A stretch of DNA of 37,014 nt from Geobacter sp. (GCA_012026855.1 VEOV01000011.1:1-37014), one strand, 5' to 3'; positions 1 through 9,094 are shown, counted from the stretch's first letter. Translations and numbers: made by a program. Notes: generated by a model not told the origin, from the letters alone.

Positions 1-2721
1 AACCTGAACCAGCGCGAGCCGGAGGTCCTGGCCCGGTGGGAAAAGGAGGGTCTCTATGCGGCGATCGAGGCAAACGGCGAGGGGAAGCCGCTGTACGTGC
101 TCCACGACGGCCCCCCGTACGCAAACGGCCATATTCACATTGGCCACGCCCTCAACAAGATTCTCAAGGATGTCATCCTCAAAAGCAAGCGCATGGAGGG
201 CTTCCAAGCCCCTTACGAGCCGGGCTGGGACTGCCACGGGCTCCCCATAGAGCTACAGGTGGAAAAGAACCTCGGGTCGAAAAAGCAGACCATGTCCAAA
301 CTGGAGATGCGTCAGGAGTGCCGCAAATATGCGGAGAAGTTCATTGCCATCCAGAAAGAGGAGTTCAAACGGCTCGGCATTCTCGGCGACTGGGACAATC
401 CCTATCTGACCATGAACTATGAGTACGAGGGGCTGACCGCTGCCGAACTGGCCAGATTCGCCCATAACGGCGGACTTTATCGCGGCCGCAAGCCGGTACA
501 CTGGTGCTCATCCTGCGTTACCGCGCTGGCAGAAGCCGAGGTCGAGTATGCCGACCACACATCTCCTTCGATCTTTGTCAAATTCCGTATCAAGGATGAT
601 ATCTCCGCCGCAATCCCTGCGCTGGCCGGCAAAGAGACCTATGTCGTCATCTGGACGACCACCCCATGGACCATTCCCGCCAACCTCGCCATCGCCATGC
701 ATCCCGAGTTCGATTACGTTGCCCTGCAGACGGAACAGGGGATCCTGATCGTTGCCGAAGGGCTGCGGGAGCAGTTTTTCAAGGCCACCGGCCTGAGCGG
801 CGAGACCATTGCCACCTTCAAGGCAACCGCCCTCTATCGCAAGAACTGCCAGCACCCTTTCTATGACCGCAACTCCGTCATCCTGCTGGGTGATCATGTC
901 ACCCTGGAGGCCGGTACCGGCTGCGTCCATACGGCCCCAGGCCACGGCCACGACGACTATGTCCTCGCTCTCAAGGAAGGGGTCGAGGTTTACAACCCGG
1001 TGGACAATTACGGCAAATATATCGGCAACCTGGAATTTTTCGGCGGGATGTCGGTGCATGCCGCCAATCCGGCGGTTATGGAGAAGCTGACCGAAGTCGG
1101 CGCGCTGATCGGAGCCGGTTCCATCTCCCACTCCTACCCGCACTGCTGGCGCTGCAAGAAACCGATCATCTTCCGCGCCACCGAGCAGTGGTTCATCTCC
1201 ATGGAAGCCAATGACCTCAGGAAGAAATCCCTCGAGGCGATCAATGATGTGGAATGGATTCCCAAATGGGGTCGTGAGCGGATTTACGGCATGATCGAAA
1301 ACCGCCCGGACTGGTGCATCTCCCGTCAACGGAGCTGGGGCGTACCGATCACCGCCTTCTCCTGCACCACCTGCGGCGAATTCATTGCCGACGGCAACAT
1401 CATGGATCACGTGGCGGAGCATTTCAAAAAACATAGCGCCGATATCTGGTTCGACTGGACAGCGGAACAGCTTCTGCCGGCAGGCACCAAGTGCCCTAAA
1501 TGCGGGGCAGCAACCTTTGCCAAGGAAAACGACATCCTCGACGTCTGGTTCGATTCCGGCGTCTCCCACGCTGCCGTCCTCGAACCCAATCCCAAGCTCC
1601 GCTCGCCGGCCGACATGTACCTCGAAGGGAGCGACCAGCACCGCGGCTGGTTCCATTCATCCCTGCTGGAAAGCGTCGGCACCCGCGGCGTGGCGCCATA
1701 CAAAAACGTCCTTACCCACGGTTTTGTGGTCGACGGCTCCGGCCGCAAGATGAGCAAATCGGTCGGCAATGTCGTCGCCCCTGAAGAGGTCATCAAAAAG
1801 TACGGCGCAGAAATCCTCCGCCTCTGGGTGGCTGCCCAGGACTACCGCGACGATATCCGCATCTCCCAGGAGATTCTCACCAGACTCTCCGAAGCGTACC
1901 GCCGCATTCGCAATACCTGCCGCTACATCCTCGGCAACATCAATGATTTCAATCCGGCCACTGACGCGGTCAAGCCGGCCGACATGCCGGAAATCGACCG
2001 CTGGGCGCTGCACCAGCTGGAACTGCTCAAGGAAAAAGTCCTTGGCTCATACGGAGCTTATGAATTCCATGTGCTCTATCACGCCGTCAACAGCTTCTGC
2101 ACGGTGGAGATGAGCGCCTTCTACCTGGACATCCTCAAGGACCGGGTCTACACCAGTCGCAAGGAGTCAATCGAGCGCCGTTCCGCCCAGACCGTCATGT
2201 ACCGCATCCTCGACAGCCTGCTGCGCATCATTGCGCCGGTGCTCTCTTTCACAGCTGACGAAGCCTGGCAGTATCTCCCCGGAGAGCATGAAGCAAGTGT
2301 TCACCTGGCCGAATTTCCTCCGCTTTACCCTGAGCTCAAGGATGATACCCTGGTAGAGCGCTGGGAAAGAATCATGAAGGTTCGCGCCGAAGTGCAAAAA
2401 GCCCTTGAGCAGGCCAGGGTCGCCAAGATCATCGGTCACCCGCTGGATGCCGCTGTCACCGTTGCTGCCGATCCGGAACTGATGGCTTTCCTGGGTGAGT
2501 ACGCCGGACAACTGGCAGAAATCTTCATTGTCTCCAAGGTTGATCTTGTGCCAGATCTTGCCGGAGAAGCCTATGCTGCCGAATCGGTTGCCGGCCTGCG
2601 GATAGCCGTTACAGCTGCACCCGGAACAAAATGTGAACGCTGCTGGTGCTACAGCGAAGAACTGGGGAGCCATGCAGAACATCCTGCGATTTGCCCTAAA
2701 TGCACGGCAGCGGTTGTGTAG
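1..2721 (+). CDS. ileS: Isoleucyl-tRNA synthetase, 5' end missing
   Basis: Class I aminoacyl-tRNA synthetase that charges tRNA-Ile in the cytoplasm. The frame is open from base 1, so the start lies left of the window. 906 residues are present, and comparison with the remembered E. coli protein suggests only about 18 N-terminal residues are missing. The HIGH signature is at in-window residues 46-49 (PYANGHIHIGH) and KMSKS at 583-587. The middle holds the usual CP1 editing region. The C-terminus carries a zinc knuckle with Cys pairs at 878/881 and 898/901, as in the bacterial type that has this tail. The GTG at base 97 is internal, not the start. lspA follows after 20 bases, the classical ileS-lspA arrangement, so the two are probably co-transcribed. 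Confidence 0.98.
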   Translation, partial: NLNQREPEVLARWEKEGLYAAIEANGEGKPLYVLHDGPPYANGHIHIGHALNKILKDVILKSKRMEGFQAPYEPGWDCHGLPIELQVEKNLGSKKQTMSKLEMRQECRKYAEKFIAIQKEEFKRLGILGDWDNPYLTMNYEYEGLTAAELARFAHNGGLYRGRKPVHWCSSCVTALAEAEVEYADHTSPSIFVKFRIKDDISAAIPALAGKETYVVIWTTTPWTIPANLAIAMHPEFDYVALQTEQGILIVAEGLREQFFKATGLSGETIATFKATALYRKNCQHPFYDRNSVILLGDHVTLEAGTGCVHTAPGHGHDDYVLALKEGVEVYNPVDNYGKYIGNLEFFGGMSVHAANPAVMEKLTEVGALIGAGSISHSYPHCWRCKKPIIFRATEQWFISMEANDLRKKSLEAINDVEWIPKWGRERIYGMIENRPDWCISRQRSWGVPITAFSCTTCGEFIADGNIMDHVAEHFKKHSADIWFDWTAEQLLPAGTKCPKCGAATFAKENDILDVWFDSGVSHAAVLEPNPKLRSPADMYLEGSDQHRGWFHSSLLESVGTRGVAPYKNVLTHGFVVDGSGRKMSKSVGNVVAPEEVIKKYGAEILRLWVAAQDYRDDIRISQEILTRLSEAYRRIRNTCRYILGNINDFNPATDAVKPADMPEIDRWALHQLELLKEKVLGSYGAYEFHVLYHAVNSFCTVEMSAFYLDILKDRVYTSRKESIERRSAQTVMYRILDSLLRIIAPVLSFTADEAWQYLPGEHEASVHLAEFPPLYPELKDDTLVERWERIMKVRAEVQKALEQARVAKIIGHPLDAAVTVAADPELMAFLGEYAGQLAEIFIVSKVDLVPDLAGEAYAAESVAGLRIAVTAAPGTKCERCWCYSEELGSHAEHPAICPKCTAAVV

Positions 2722-2741
2722 AATATGTTATATTTGGAAAT

Positions 2742-3254
2742 ATGATGAAAACGAACCGAGCTATTTTAGCGATAATCCTGACGCTGGTCATTGTCGTAGA
2801 CCAGCTGACCAAGCTCTATATCGACCGGACGATGCAACTCTACCAGTCATTTCCGGTGATTGACGGGCTGTTCAGCATTACCTACCTGCGCAACAAGGGT
2901 GCGGCTTTCAGCTTCCTGTCCGATGCCAGTTGGCGGCTGCCGTTCTTCATTCTTGCGACGGCAATTGCTGTAGTCGCCATACTGGTCGCTTTCGCGAAAC
3001 TGCGCGCTGACCAACGTTTTGCAGCCTTTTCCCTGACACTCATCCTTGCCGGCGCAATCGGCAACCTCATTGACAGAGTGCGCATGGGGGAAGTTATCGA
3101 TTTTCTCGATGTCTACTGGAAGAGCCATCACTGGCCGGCGTTCAATGTTGCTGATTCGGCCATTTGTGTTGGCGTTGCCATGCTGGCGCTGGACATGTTT
3201 CTTGAAGAGCGGCGTATTAAAAAATCCGGAGATGAGCCGTCGTGCCCCGCCTGA
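2742..3254 (+). CDS. lspA: Lipoprotein signal peptidase (signal peptidase II)
   Basis: Inner-membrane aspartic protease that removes signal peptides from diacylated prolipoproteins. The 170-residue product has four hydrophobic segments (about 8-19, 67-86, 94-110 and 138-152). The family signatures are present: VDQLTK near residue 19, GAIGNLIDR near 104, GEVIDF and FNVADSA. The catalytic aspartates are inferred to be Asp120 and Asp138, which have the 18-residue spacing of E. coli Asp123/Asp141. ATGATG at 2742/2745 gives two possible starts; GGAAA at 2736-2740 fits the second slightly better. An in-frame ATG at 2700 lies inside ileS and was not chosen. The 3' end overlaps the next gene's GTG start by 13 bases. 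Confidence 0.95.
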   Translation: MMKTNRAILAIILTLVIVVDQLTKLYIDRTMQLYQSFPVIDGLFSITYLRNKGAAFSFLSDASWRLPFFILATAIAVVAILVAFAKLRADQRFAAFSLTLILAGAIGNLIDRVRMGEVIDFLDVYWKSHHWPAFNVADSAICVGVAMLALDMFLEERRIKKSGDEPSCPA

Positions 3255-5116
3255 CAGGCCTGCTGACAGCGCCTCTGCTTAGAGCTGTCTTGCGAACTGC
3301 TCTGCTTTTCTCATTTTTTTTGCTGCTGACAGTGCCAGCCCTGGCAGAAGAAAGAACTGGCAGCCCCTCCGTATTAATCCTCGACTCCTATCATCACAGC
3401 TACACCTGGTCAGACCGGGAGCTTGACGGCATTATCGAAACCCTGTCAGCATCCGGTCTTAAACCGGAGATCCATGTCGAGTTCATGGATAGTAAGAATT
3501 TCCCGAAAAATGAGCATTTCGAGCAGCTCAGCGCCCTTTTCGCCGTCAAATACGGCAAGAACAGACCCTCCATAATAATCGTGCTCGACAACCCTGCCTT
3601 TGAATTTGCCATCAGCTACAGAAAAGCGCTTTTTAACAACATTCCGATTGTATTCGCCGGCTTGAATGACTATGAACCGGCCATGCTCAAGGGAGAAACA
3701 GCTGTAACCGGCGTAGTTGAAAAACAGGACCTGATCGGCACGGTAAAACTGGCACAGCTCATTCAGCCAGACCTTAAAGAGGTCGTTGTCCTGCACGACT
3801 TCACAAGCTCCGGACTTGCCTCGCGCAAGGAAGCAGAAGAGCAGTTTGTTACCCTCTCCGGCGGCATCAAATTTCGCTACCTTCCGGACATGCCTATTGA
3901 GAAGATAGTAGCAACGATCAAGGAGTTAAAGCCCGGCACCGCACTGCTCCCCTTTTCATACAGCCGGGATTTTGACGGCAAAATCTTTACCCATGCCGAA
4001 CTGACCAAACTTCTGGGTGACAACTCAGCGGTGCCGGTTTACGGCACAAAAGTTGAGCGGCTCGGTTATGGCATCATTGGCGGCAATCTGCTTGAAGGCA
4101 AGAGTCACGGGGCACAGGGAGCAGCCCTGGCGGTGCGTATCCTGCGCGGGGAGCAGGCATCCGCTATTCCGGTGATCGCTGAACCGAAAAGCAGTACCAT
4201 GTTCGACTACAATTACCTGAAAAAGTTCAGGATAAAGCTGGATTCGCTCCCGCCGGACAGTACGATTATTAACCGTCCGCCAGGCCTTTACAAGGAGCAC
4301 GCCCTGGTCATCAATATCTCCGGTGGCATAATTCTGCTGCTCTCAGGCAGTCTTGCTTTCATTATCTACTTCAACAGAAAACGTCTTGCTGCGGAGGAAG
4401 CCCTGATCATGGCTGAGCGGGGCAAAACCCGGCTCCTTGAAGCCGCCAACAGCGAAATGGAGTCGTTCTGTTATGCCGTGTCGCACGATCTGCAGGCGCC
4501 ATTACGTCATATAAACTCCTTTTGCACCATACTCGGCGATGAGTATGGCGATCGGCTTGACGGCGAGGGGAATGGCTATCTGGAACGGATGAAAGCAGCA
4601 ACCGTAAGAATGGGCAATCTCATTCGTGATCTGCTCATGCTGTCACAGGTTGCCCGCGGGGAACTGAGCCGGCAGGAATTCGATCTGGGAGTTGTCGCCA
4701 GAACTGTTTTTGATGAACTGCAGCAGCACGACAAGGATCGTATGGTCAAAATCACCATAGATAAAGGCATGACAGTTGCCGCTGATCTGAAACTTGTCAG
4801 GGTGGCACTGGATAATCTGCTGAGTAATGCCTGGAAATATACTTCAAAACGGGCTGATGCCGCGATTCACCTCGGCTTCAGGGATGAGGATGGGCAGAGA
4901 ATCTTTTTTGTTGCTGATAATGGTGCCGGGTTCGACATGCAGTATGCCGAGAAGCTGTTTGCACCATTTCAGCGACTGCACTCCGAGAGTGAGTATGAGG
5001 GGAGCGGTGTCGGCCTGGCAACTGTTCAGCGGATTGTCAACCGGCATGGCGGCCAGATCCGTGCGGAAGGGGCTCCGGACGGAGGAGCAACTTTCTTTTT
5101 CACGCTTCAGCCATGA
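3242..5116 (+). CDS. Membrane histidine kinase with periplasmic ABC-type binding domain
   Basis: 624-residue sensor kinase. Residues 1-35 form a signal sequence ending in ALA. Residues about 40-340 resemble the periplasmic substrate-binding family often annotated ABC_sub_bind (VLILDSYHHSYTWSD at the start, IVFAGLNDYEP in the middle). One transmembrane helix lies at about 354-378. The kinase core follows: HisKA with phospho-acceptor His415 in SHDLQAPLRH, an N box at about 525 (NLLSNAWKY), a G1 box DNGAGF and a G2 box GSGVGLATV. The family therefore probably binds a small ligand outside the membrane and signals by phosphotransfer; ligand and partner regulator are unknown, and no receiver gene is adjacent. 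The start is GTG inside the lspA 3' end, suggesting coupled translation. The gene converges on the next one with a 17-base overlap. Confidence 0.92.
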   Translation: MPRLTGLLTAPLLRAVLRTALLFSFFLLLTVPALAEERTGSPSVLILDSYHHSYTWSDRELDGIIETLSASGLKPEIHVEFMDSKNFPKNEHFEQLSALFAVKYGKNRPSIIIVLDNPAFEFAISYRKALFNNIPIVFAGLNDYEPAMLKGETAVTGVVEKQDLIGTVKLAQLIQPDLKEVVVLHDFTSSGLASRKEAEEQFVTLSGGIKFRYLPDMPIEKIVATIKELKPGTALLPFSYSRDFDGKIFTHAELTKLLGDNSAVPVYGTKVERLGYGIIGGNLLEGKSHGAQGAALAVRILRGEQASAIPVIAEPKSSTMFDYNYLKKFRIKLDSLPPDSTIINRPPGLYKEHALVINISGGIILLLSGSLAFIIYFNRKRLAAEEALIMAERGKTRLLEAANSEMESFCYAVSHDLQAPLRHINSFCTILGDEYGDRLDGEGNGYLERMKAATVRMGNLIRDLLMLSQVARGELSRQEFDLGVVARTVFDELQQHDKDRMVKITIDKGMTVAADLKLVRVALDNLLSNAWKYTSKRADAAIHLGFRDEDGQRIFFVADNGAGFDMQYAEKLFAPFQRLHSESEYEGSGVGLATVQRIVNRHGGQIRAEGAPDGGATFFFTLQP

Positions 5117-5375
5117 AGCGAAACCGGCCCGACGAAAGGTGGCCGACCGATGGCACCTTTGTGGTTAGTCTGTCGATCTGCAGCTCAGAATCCTCCAGCG
5201 CCTCTACCAGAGCATGTCTGCCAGTCAGATTCCCTGAAGAACCGCGTGCTGCCAGCAGATAATCAACACCGTTGCCGGTCGTTATCCAGAGAGCGCCGCT
5301 CAGGCAACGGAGCAGGTTTTCGCCACTACAGAGTTCAATTTTAATTAATTCCCCTTTTTTCAGTTCACATTTCAT
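5100..5375 (-). CDS. DUF2917 family protein
   Basis: 91-residue small protein matching my recollection of DUF2917: a compact beta-rich, cupin-like pattern with LRCLSGALWITTGNGVDYLL followed by VEALEDSELQI. Function is unknown. The ATG at 5375 has AGGGGG at 5383-5388, a good ribosome-binding site. The gene is transcribed divergently from the MocR-type regulator at 5587. DUF2917 genes are often found beside such regulators, so control by that neighbour is likely but inferred. The 3' end overlaps the convergent kinase gene by 17 bases. There is no signal peptide or clear membrane segment. Confidence 0.8.
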   Translation of the reverse strand: MKCELKKGELIKIELCSGENLLRCLSGALWITTGNGVDYLLAARGSSGNLTGRHALVEALEDSELQIDRLTTKVPSVGHLSSGRFRFMAEA

Positions 5376-5433
5376 TGGATGCCCCCTGGTTAACTCAGCA
5401 GATTTACATGAACTCTATACCTTCCCTATACAT

Positions 5434-5523
5434 GAGTACAGATACAAAAAATAACTTTTGTTACCATAACAATTTACTGTAAACTAAACTGTACTCGTCA
5501 AATCCAGGAGCAATTGTATCTGT
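5434..5523. promoter_or_regulatory. Inverted repeats in the DUF2917/MocR intergenic region, candidate operators
   Basis: ACAGATACAA at 5438-5447 recurs as its exact reverse complement at 5514-5523. GAGTACAG at 5434-5441 recurs as CTGTACTC at 5489-5496. TTTACTGTAAA at 5473-5483 is a near-perfect palindrome. CTATAC also occurs twice 11 bases apart (5415-5420, 5426-5431). A possible promoter for the rightward gene is TTGTTA (5458-5463), 16 bases, TAAACT (5480-5485). The repeats sit where a regulator could control both divergent genes. Binding is inferred, not shown. Confidence 0.5.
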
Positions 5524-5586
5524 TTCCTTTTCTGCGAGAGCATTATGCTCAGCTTGCCTCACCACTAAAGCAGCACGGAGATGTTC

Positions 5587-7011
5587 ATGGGCAGAACCGA
5601 CGGAGAGCTTCTTTATGAGAAGGTCGGCAATGAGATAACCAGAATGATTGAAGGGGGCACCTACCGGCCAGGCGACCGGCTGCCTTCCATCCGGCAGCTG
5701 AGCAGCCGGTTCGGTGTGAGCATCAACACTGCCATGCAGGCTTACGCCGGGCTCGAGGACCGCCACATCATAGAGGCACGACCCCAGTCAGGTTACTATG
5801 TCTGCGCCAGGGCGCCGGAAATAGTTGATGACCCCCTGCCACGCAGCGACAGGATGGCGCCGGCTGAAGTTACCATCAGTGACCTTTGCCAGCAGATCAT
5901 CAGGAATATGACCAATGACTCACTGCTGCCACTCGGCAGCGCCATTCCGCACCATTCACATCTGCCGGTCGAAAAACTGAGCCGAATCATGGCGTCCGAA
6001 CTCAGGATGCACGGCAAACAGAGCATCAGTTACATGATGGCGCCGGGTTGTGAACGGTTGAGAAAACAGATTGCCAAGCGCTCCATCCTGACCGGGGTCA
6101 GCGTCAGGCCAGATGAAGTCCTGATAACTTCCGGCTGCGTTGAAGCGGTGCTGCTGGCTCTGCGGGCCACCTGCCGCGCCGGCGACACAATTGCGGTTGA
6201 ATCCCCCTTCTATTTCAACTTCCTGCAGCTTGTGGCTGAAATGGGGCTCAAGGCCCTGGAAATTCCGTCAACTCCCCGCGAAGGCATCAGCCTGGAGGCG
6301 CTCCGTTATGCCATCGAGCAGAATAAAATCAGCGCCTGCCTGGTAATACCCAACTTTGGCAACCCTCTTGGCAGCCTGATGCCCGACGAAAAGAAGCAGG
6401 AGCTGGTCTCGCTCCTGGCAGAACATGAGATACCACTTATAGAAGACGATATTTACGGCGATCTGGTGTTCGGCAATGACCGGCCGATTGCGGCCAAAGC
6501 CTTCGACCGGAAGGGGCTGGTCATCTACTGTTCATCGTTTTCCAAGACAATCGCCCCGGGTTACCGGGTCGGCTGGATCATCGGCGGACGCTTTCAGAAA
6601 GAGATTGAGCGGCTGAAAATGATGATCAACCTGGCAACCTCGTCACCTACCCAGCTGGCTCTGGCCGAGTTTCTTGCCACCGGCGGCTATGATCATCATC
6701 TGCGCTCGATCCGGCGCATCTATGCACGAAACATGTCCCGCATGACCGAACTTATCGCCAGACATTTTCCTGAAGGGACCAAGATTACCAGACCCAAAGG
6801 GGGCTTCATCCTCTGGGTGGAAATGCCCCGTGACGTTGACGCCCTGAAGCTCTATCACGAAGGTCTTGAGCATGATATAAGCATCACTCCCGGGCCGCTT
6901 TTTACCCTGACCAACAAATTCGGCAACAACATCAGGCTGTCCGCTGCCTATATGGATGAACAGGTCGAAAGAGCCATAGAGACCCTTGGCAGGCTGGCCA
7001 CCAGGAGATAG
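5587..7011 (+). CDS. MocR-type transcriptional regulator (GntR HTH plus class I aminotransferase domain)
   Basis: 474-residue two-domain protein. Residues 1-75 are a GntR-type winged helix (YEKVGNEITRMIEGG, GDRLPSIRQLSSRFGVS). Residues about 110-474 are an aminotransferase class I fold with the PLP lysine at Lys320 (SSFSKTIAPGYRVGW). This is the MocR/PdxR/GabR architecture, where the PLP domain senses a ligand rather than running metabolic transamination; a PLP-dependent enzyme role cannot be excluded. ATG 5587 was chosen over ATG 5581 because GGAG at 5577-5580 abuts 5581 but sits 6 bases before 5587. tatD follows after 2 bases, so the gene also heads an operon. The divergent DUF2917 gene is the likeliest target. 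Confidence 0.9.
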   Translation: MGRTDGELLYEKVGNEITRMIEGGTYRPGDRLPSIRQLSSRFGVSINTAMQAYAGLEDRHIIEARPQSGYYVCARAPEIVDDPLPRSDRMAPAEVTISDLCQQIIRNMTNDSLLPLGSAIPHHSHLPVEKLSRIMASELRMHGKQSISYMMAPGCERLRKQIAKRSILTGVSVRPDEVLITSGCVEAVLLALRATCRAGDTIAVESPFYFNFLQLVAEMGLKALEIPSTPREGISLEALRYAIEQNKISACLVIPNFGNPLGSLMPDEKKQELVSLLAEHEIPLIEDDIYGDLVFGNDRPIAAKAFDRKGLVIYCSSFSKTIAPGYRVGWIIGGRFQKEIERLKMMINLATSSPTQLALAEFLATGGYDHHLRSIRRIYARNMSRMTELIARHFPEGTKITRPKGGFILWVEMPRDVDALKLYHEGLEHDISITPGPLFTLTNKFGNNIRLSAAYMDEQVERAIETLGRLATRR

Positions 7012-7013
7012 CC

Positions 7014-7772
7014 ATGTTCATTGATAGCCACTGCCACCTTGACCTGCCGCCGCTGGCTGAAGAGCTGCCATCGGTCCTGCAGCGCGCCGCTGCAGCCGGA
7101 GTCTCCGGCTTCATCTGCCCGGGTGTGGCTCCTGCCGGGTGGCAGGCAATAGCTGCAACGGCCGCGAGCAATGAAGCCATCCATCCGGCCTTCGGCATAC
7201 ACCCGCTACAGGTTGATGAGGGGTCTGCCTTTTTCCTTGAACAGCTGGCAACCTGTCTGGCTGGAGCAACAGCTGTCGGCGAAATCGGCCTTGATTACTG
7301 CCATGGCAAAGAAAACAGACTTCTGCAGCAGCTGCTGTTCAGAAAGCAACTGCAACTTGCCAGAAAACTATCACTGCCGGTCATCATCCACTGCCGCAAG
7401 GCTTTTGCCGACACCCTGGCCATATTCGGTGCAGAGTCCCAAGGTCAGCTGCGCGGTGTCATGCACGCCTTTTCCGGCAGCGCCGAGACCGCCTGTGAAG
7501 CTATCAGGCTTGGGCTGCTGATCGGCGTGGCCGGCCCAATAACCTGGGAGGAGGCGGTCAAACCGGCGCAGATGCTCAAGGCCGTGCCGCTGGAGAAAAT
7601 TGTTCTCGAAACTGACGCACCCGATCTTTCTCCGCAGCAACACCGGAACATGAGCAACGAGCCGGCCTTTATCAGAGAAATTGCCGGCAAAGTAGCAGAG
7701 CTCAAGGGCATATCTGTCGAACAGGTTGCCCGGGTTACATCACTAAATGCCAAGAGGTTATTCAATGTCTGA
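7014..7772 (+). CDS. TatD family metal-dependent hydrolase
   Basis: 252-residue TIM-barrel hydrolase of the TatD/YcfH family, members of which act as DNases (3'-5' exonuclease) or D-aminoacyl-tRNA deacylases. Metal-binding residues are visible: His6 and His8 in DSHCHLD, Glu90 in GEIGLDYC, His126 in IHCRK, His151 in MHAFSG and Asp201 in ETDAP. Length is typical. The ATG lies 2 bases after the regulator stop, and the 3' end overlaps the next start by 8 bases (ATGTCTGA), so it is part of a tightly packed operon. The exact substrate cannot be told from sequence. Confidence 0.93.
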   Translation: MFIDSHCHLDLPPLAEELPSVLQRAAAAGVSGFICPGVAPAGWQAIAATAASNEAIHPAFGIHPLQVDEGSAFFLEQLATCLAGATAVGEIGLDYCHGKENRLLQQLLFRKQLQLARKLSLPVIIHCRKAFADTLAIFGAESQGQLRGVMHAFSGSAETACEAIRLGLLIGVAGPITWEEAVKPAQMLKAVPLEKIVLETDAPDLSPQQHRNMSNEPAFIREIAGKVAELKGISVEQVARVTSLNAKRLFNV

Positions 7773-8541
7773 ACAGCATAAATTTTCCAGAACCGAGCTT
7801 CTGATAGGGAAAGAGGGCTTGGCTGCTCTCAAAGAGGCTTCAGTCTGTGTCTTCGGACTGGGGGGTGTTGGCAGTTACACGGCAGAAGCCCTCTGCCGCG
7901 CCGGTGTCGGCAAACTGACCCTGGTGGATTTCGATGATATCTGCATTACCAATATCAATCGCCAGCTGCACGCTCTGGACACGACTGTCGGCAGATGCAA
8001 GAGTGAGGTCATGGCAGAACGGTTGCGGCTGATTAATCCGGCTGCCCGGATCGTCCCCCGCAAGGAGTTTTACAGTGCCGACAACAGTGCACAGCTGCTC
8101 GGGGAAACCTTTGATTATGCCGTTGATGCCATTGATCATTTCACCAGCAAGATTCACCTGCTGAAAAGCTGCCGCGAGCGGGATATCCCGGTCATCTCCA
8201 GCATGGGTGCCGCCATGAAGCTTGACCCGACGCTTATCCGGGTTGCCGACATCTCGGGAACATCCCGCTGCCGCATGGCGCGCTCGGTGAGAAAACTGTT
8301 GCGCGCTGAAGGGATAGAGAAGGGCATCAAGGTAGTATATTCCCTGGAAGAGTTCCGCAAACCGACTGCCGAGGGGGGCTGCAAGAGCAACTGCGTCTGC
8401 CCGAACAGGGGTGACCAGATTTTCTCCTGCGAACACCGTCGTATTATCCTTGGCAGCATCTCCTTCATACCGTCAATCTTCGGCATGACCATGGCCGGCG
8501 TAGTTGTCAACGATATCATCAAAAAAAGTTGCCCTGCTTGA
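7765..8541 (+). CDS. tcdA: tRNA threonylcarbamoyladenosine dehydratase (ThiF/E1-like)
   Basis: 258-residue ThiF/MoeB/E1-like enzyme. TcdA (CsdL) uses ATP to cyclise t6A at position 37 of ANN-decoding tRNAs to ct6A. The ATP-binding loop GLGGVGS is at residues 31-37, followed by VDFDDICITNINRQ, the conserved E1-type Asp/Asn/Arg segment. The late Cys-rich motif CKSNCVCPNR is typical of this subfamily. The ATG at 7765 overlaps the tatD stop and has AGAGG at 7754-7758; an upstream start at 7747 lacks such a site. E. coli TcdA is about 268 residues, so this copy is complete. Other ThiF-like roles are less likely because no thiamine or molybdopterin gene is near. Confidence 0.9.
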   Translation: MSEQHKFSRTELLIGKEGLAALKEASVCVFGLGGVGSYTAEALCRAGVGKLTLVDFDDICITNINRQLHALDTTVGRCKSEVMAERLRLINPAARIVPRKEFYSADNSAQLLGETFDYAVDAIDHFTSKIHLLKSCRERDIPVISSMGAAMKLDPTLIRVADISGTSRCRMARSVRKLLRAEGIEKGIKVVYSLEEFRKPTAEGGCKSNCVCPNRGDQIFSCEHRRIILGSISFIPSIFGMTMAGVVVNDIIKKSCPA

Positions 8542-8565
8542 ACTTGGATGATTTGACGTTATACT
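8538..8565 (+). promoter_or_regulatory. Sigma70-type promoter for the ferritin-like gene
   Basis: TTGAAC at 8538-8543, a 16-base spacer and TATACT at 8560-8565. The -35 box overlaps the tcdA stop codon. The next gene starts about 30 bases downstream with AGGAGG at 8586-8591. Confidence 0.65.
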
Positions 8566-8596
8566 AACACCATTAAAGGAACCTAGGAGGGCTATC

Positions 8597-9094
8597 ATGG
8601 GAAGAGAATATCAACTGCAAGAGGCGCTGAAGCTGGCTATCAAGGGTGAAAAGGATAGTATTGATTTCTATCGCAAGGCGGCTTCCATTGCCACCAACGA
8701 GAGGGCTAAAAAGGTTTTCGAGTTTCTTGCCAACGAAGAGGTCGGGCACCTGAAGTCATTTTTTGATCATTTCAAAGGGGGAGAGTTCGGTAATCTTGAG
8801 ACCTATATGAAAACTCCGCCAGACCTCGAAAACCTGACTTACAAGGCACTACTCAAGGCTGTCGGCAACGGCACCTATGAACAGCAGGCTCTTGAAATTG
8901 CCATGAAAGAAGAAAAGGCTGTTGTTGATCAATACACTGTGCTGGCCAAAGATATTGTTGATCCACTGGTGAAGGGGATTTTCGAGCGGGTCGTCAAGGA
9001 AACCCAGGGGCATTACGACATGATCGAAGATGAATACATGCACCTGATGGGGATGGTGGATAAAACTGACATGGATACTTTCGTCCGGGAGTAA
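8597..9094 (+). CDS. Ferritin-like (rubrerythrin-domain) diiron protein
   Basis: 165-residue four-helix protein of the rubrerythrin/ferritin-like superfamily, probably cytoplasmic and concerned with iron or peroxide handling. Likely diiron ligands, by pattern only, are Glu18, Glu48 and His51 (EEVGH) in the first half and Glu100 or Glu105, Glu135 and His139 in the second. There is no C-terminal rubredoxin domain (no CxxC pairs), so it is not a classical rubrerythrin and would need an external electron donor. AGGAGG at 8586-8591 and its own promoter and terminator make it monocistronic and probably well expressed, a common trait in anaerobes. Confidence 0.9.
   Translation: MGREYQLQEALKLAIKGEKDSIDFYRKAASIATNERAKKVFEFLANEEVGHLKSFFDHFKGGEFGNLETYMKTPPDLENLTYKALLKAVGNGTYEQQALEIAMKEEKAVVDQYTVLAKDIVDPLVKGIFERVVKETQGHYDMIEDEYMHLMGMVDKTDMDTFVRE

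Noticed and set aside
508..1656. A 382-codon open frame on the minus strand
   Set aside because: It lies antisense inside ileS, whose conserved motifs are intact, and its product resembles no known family; it is a shadow of biased codon use.
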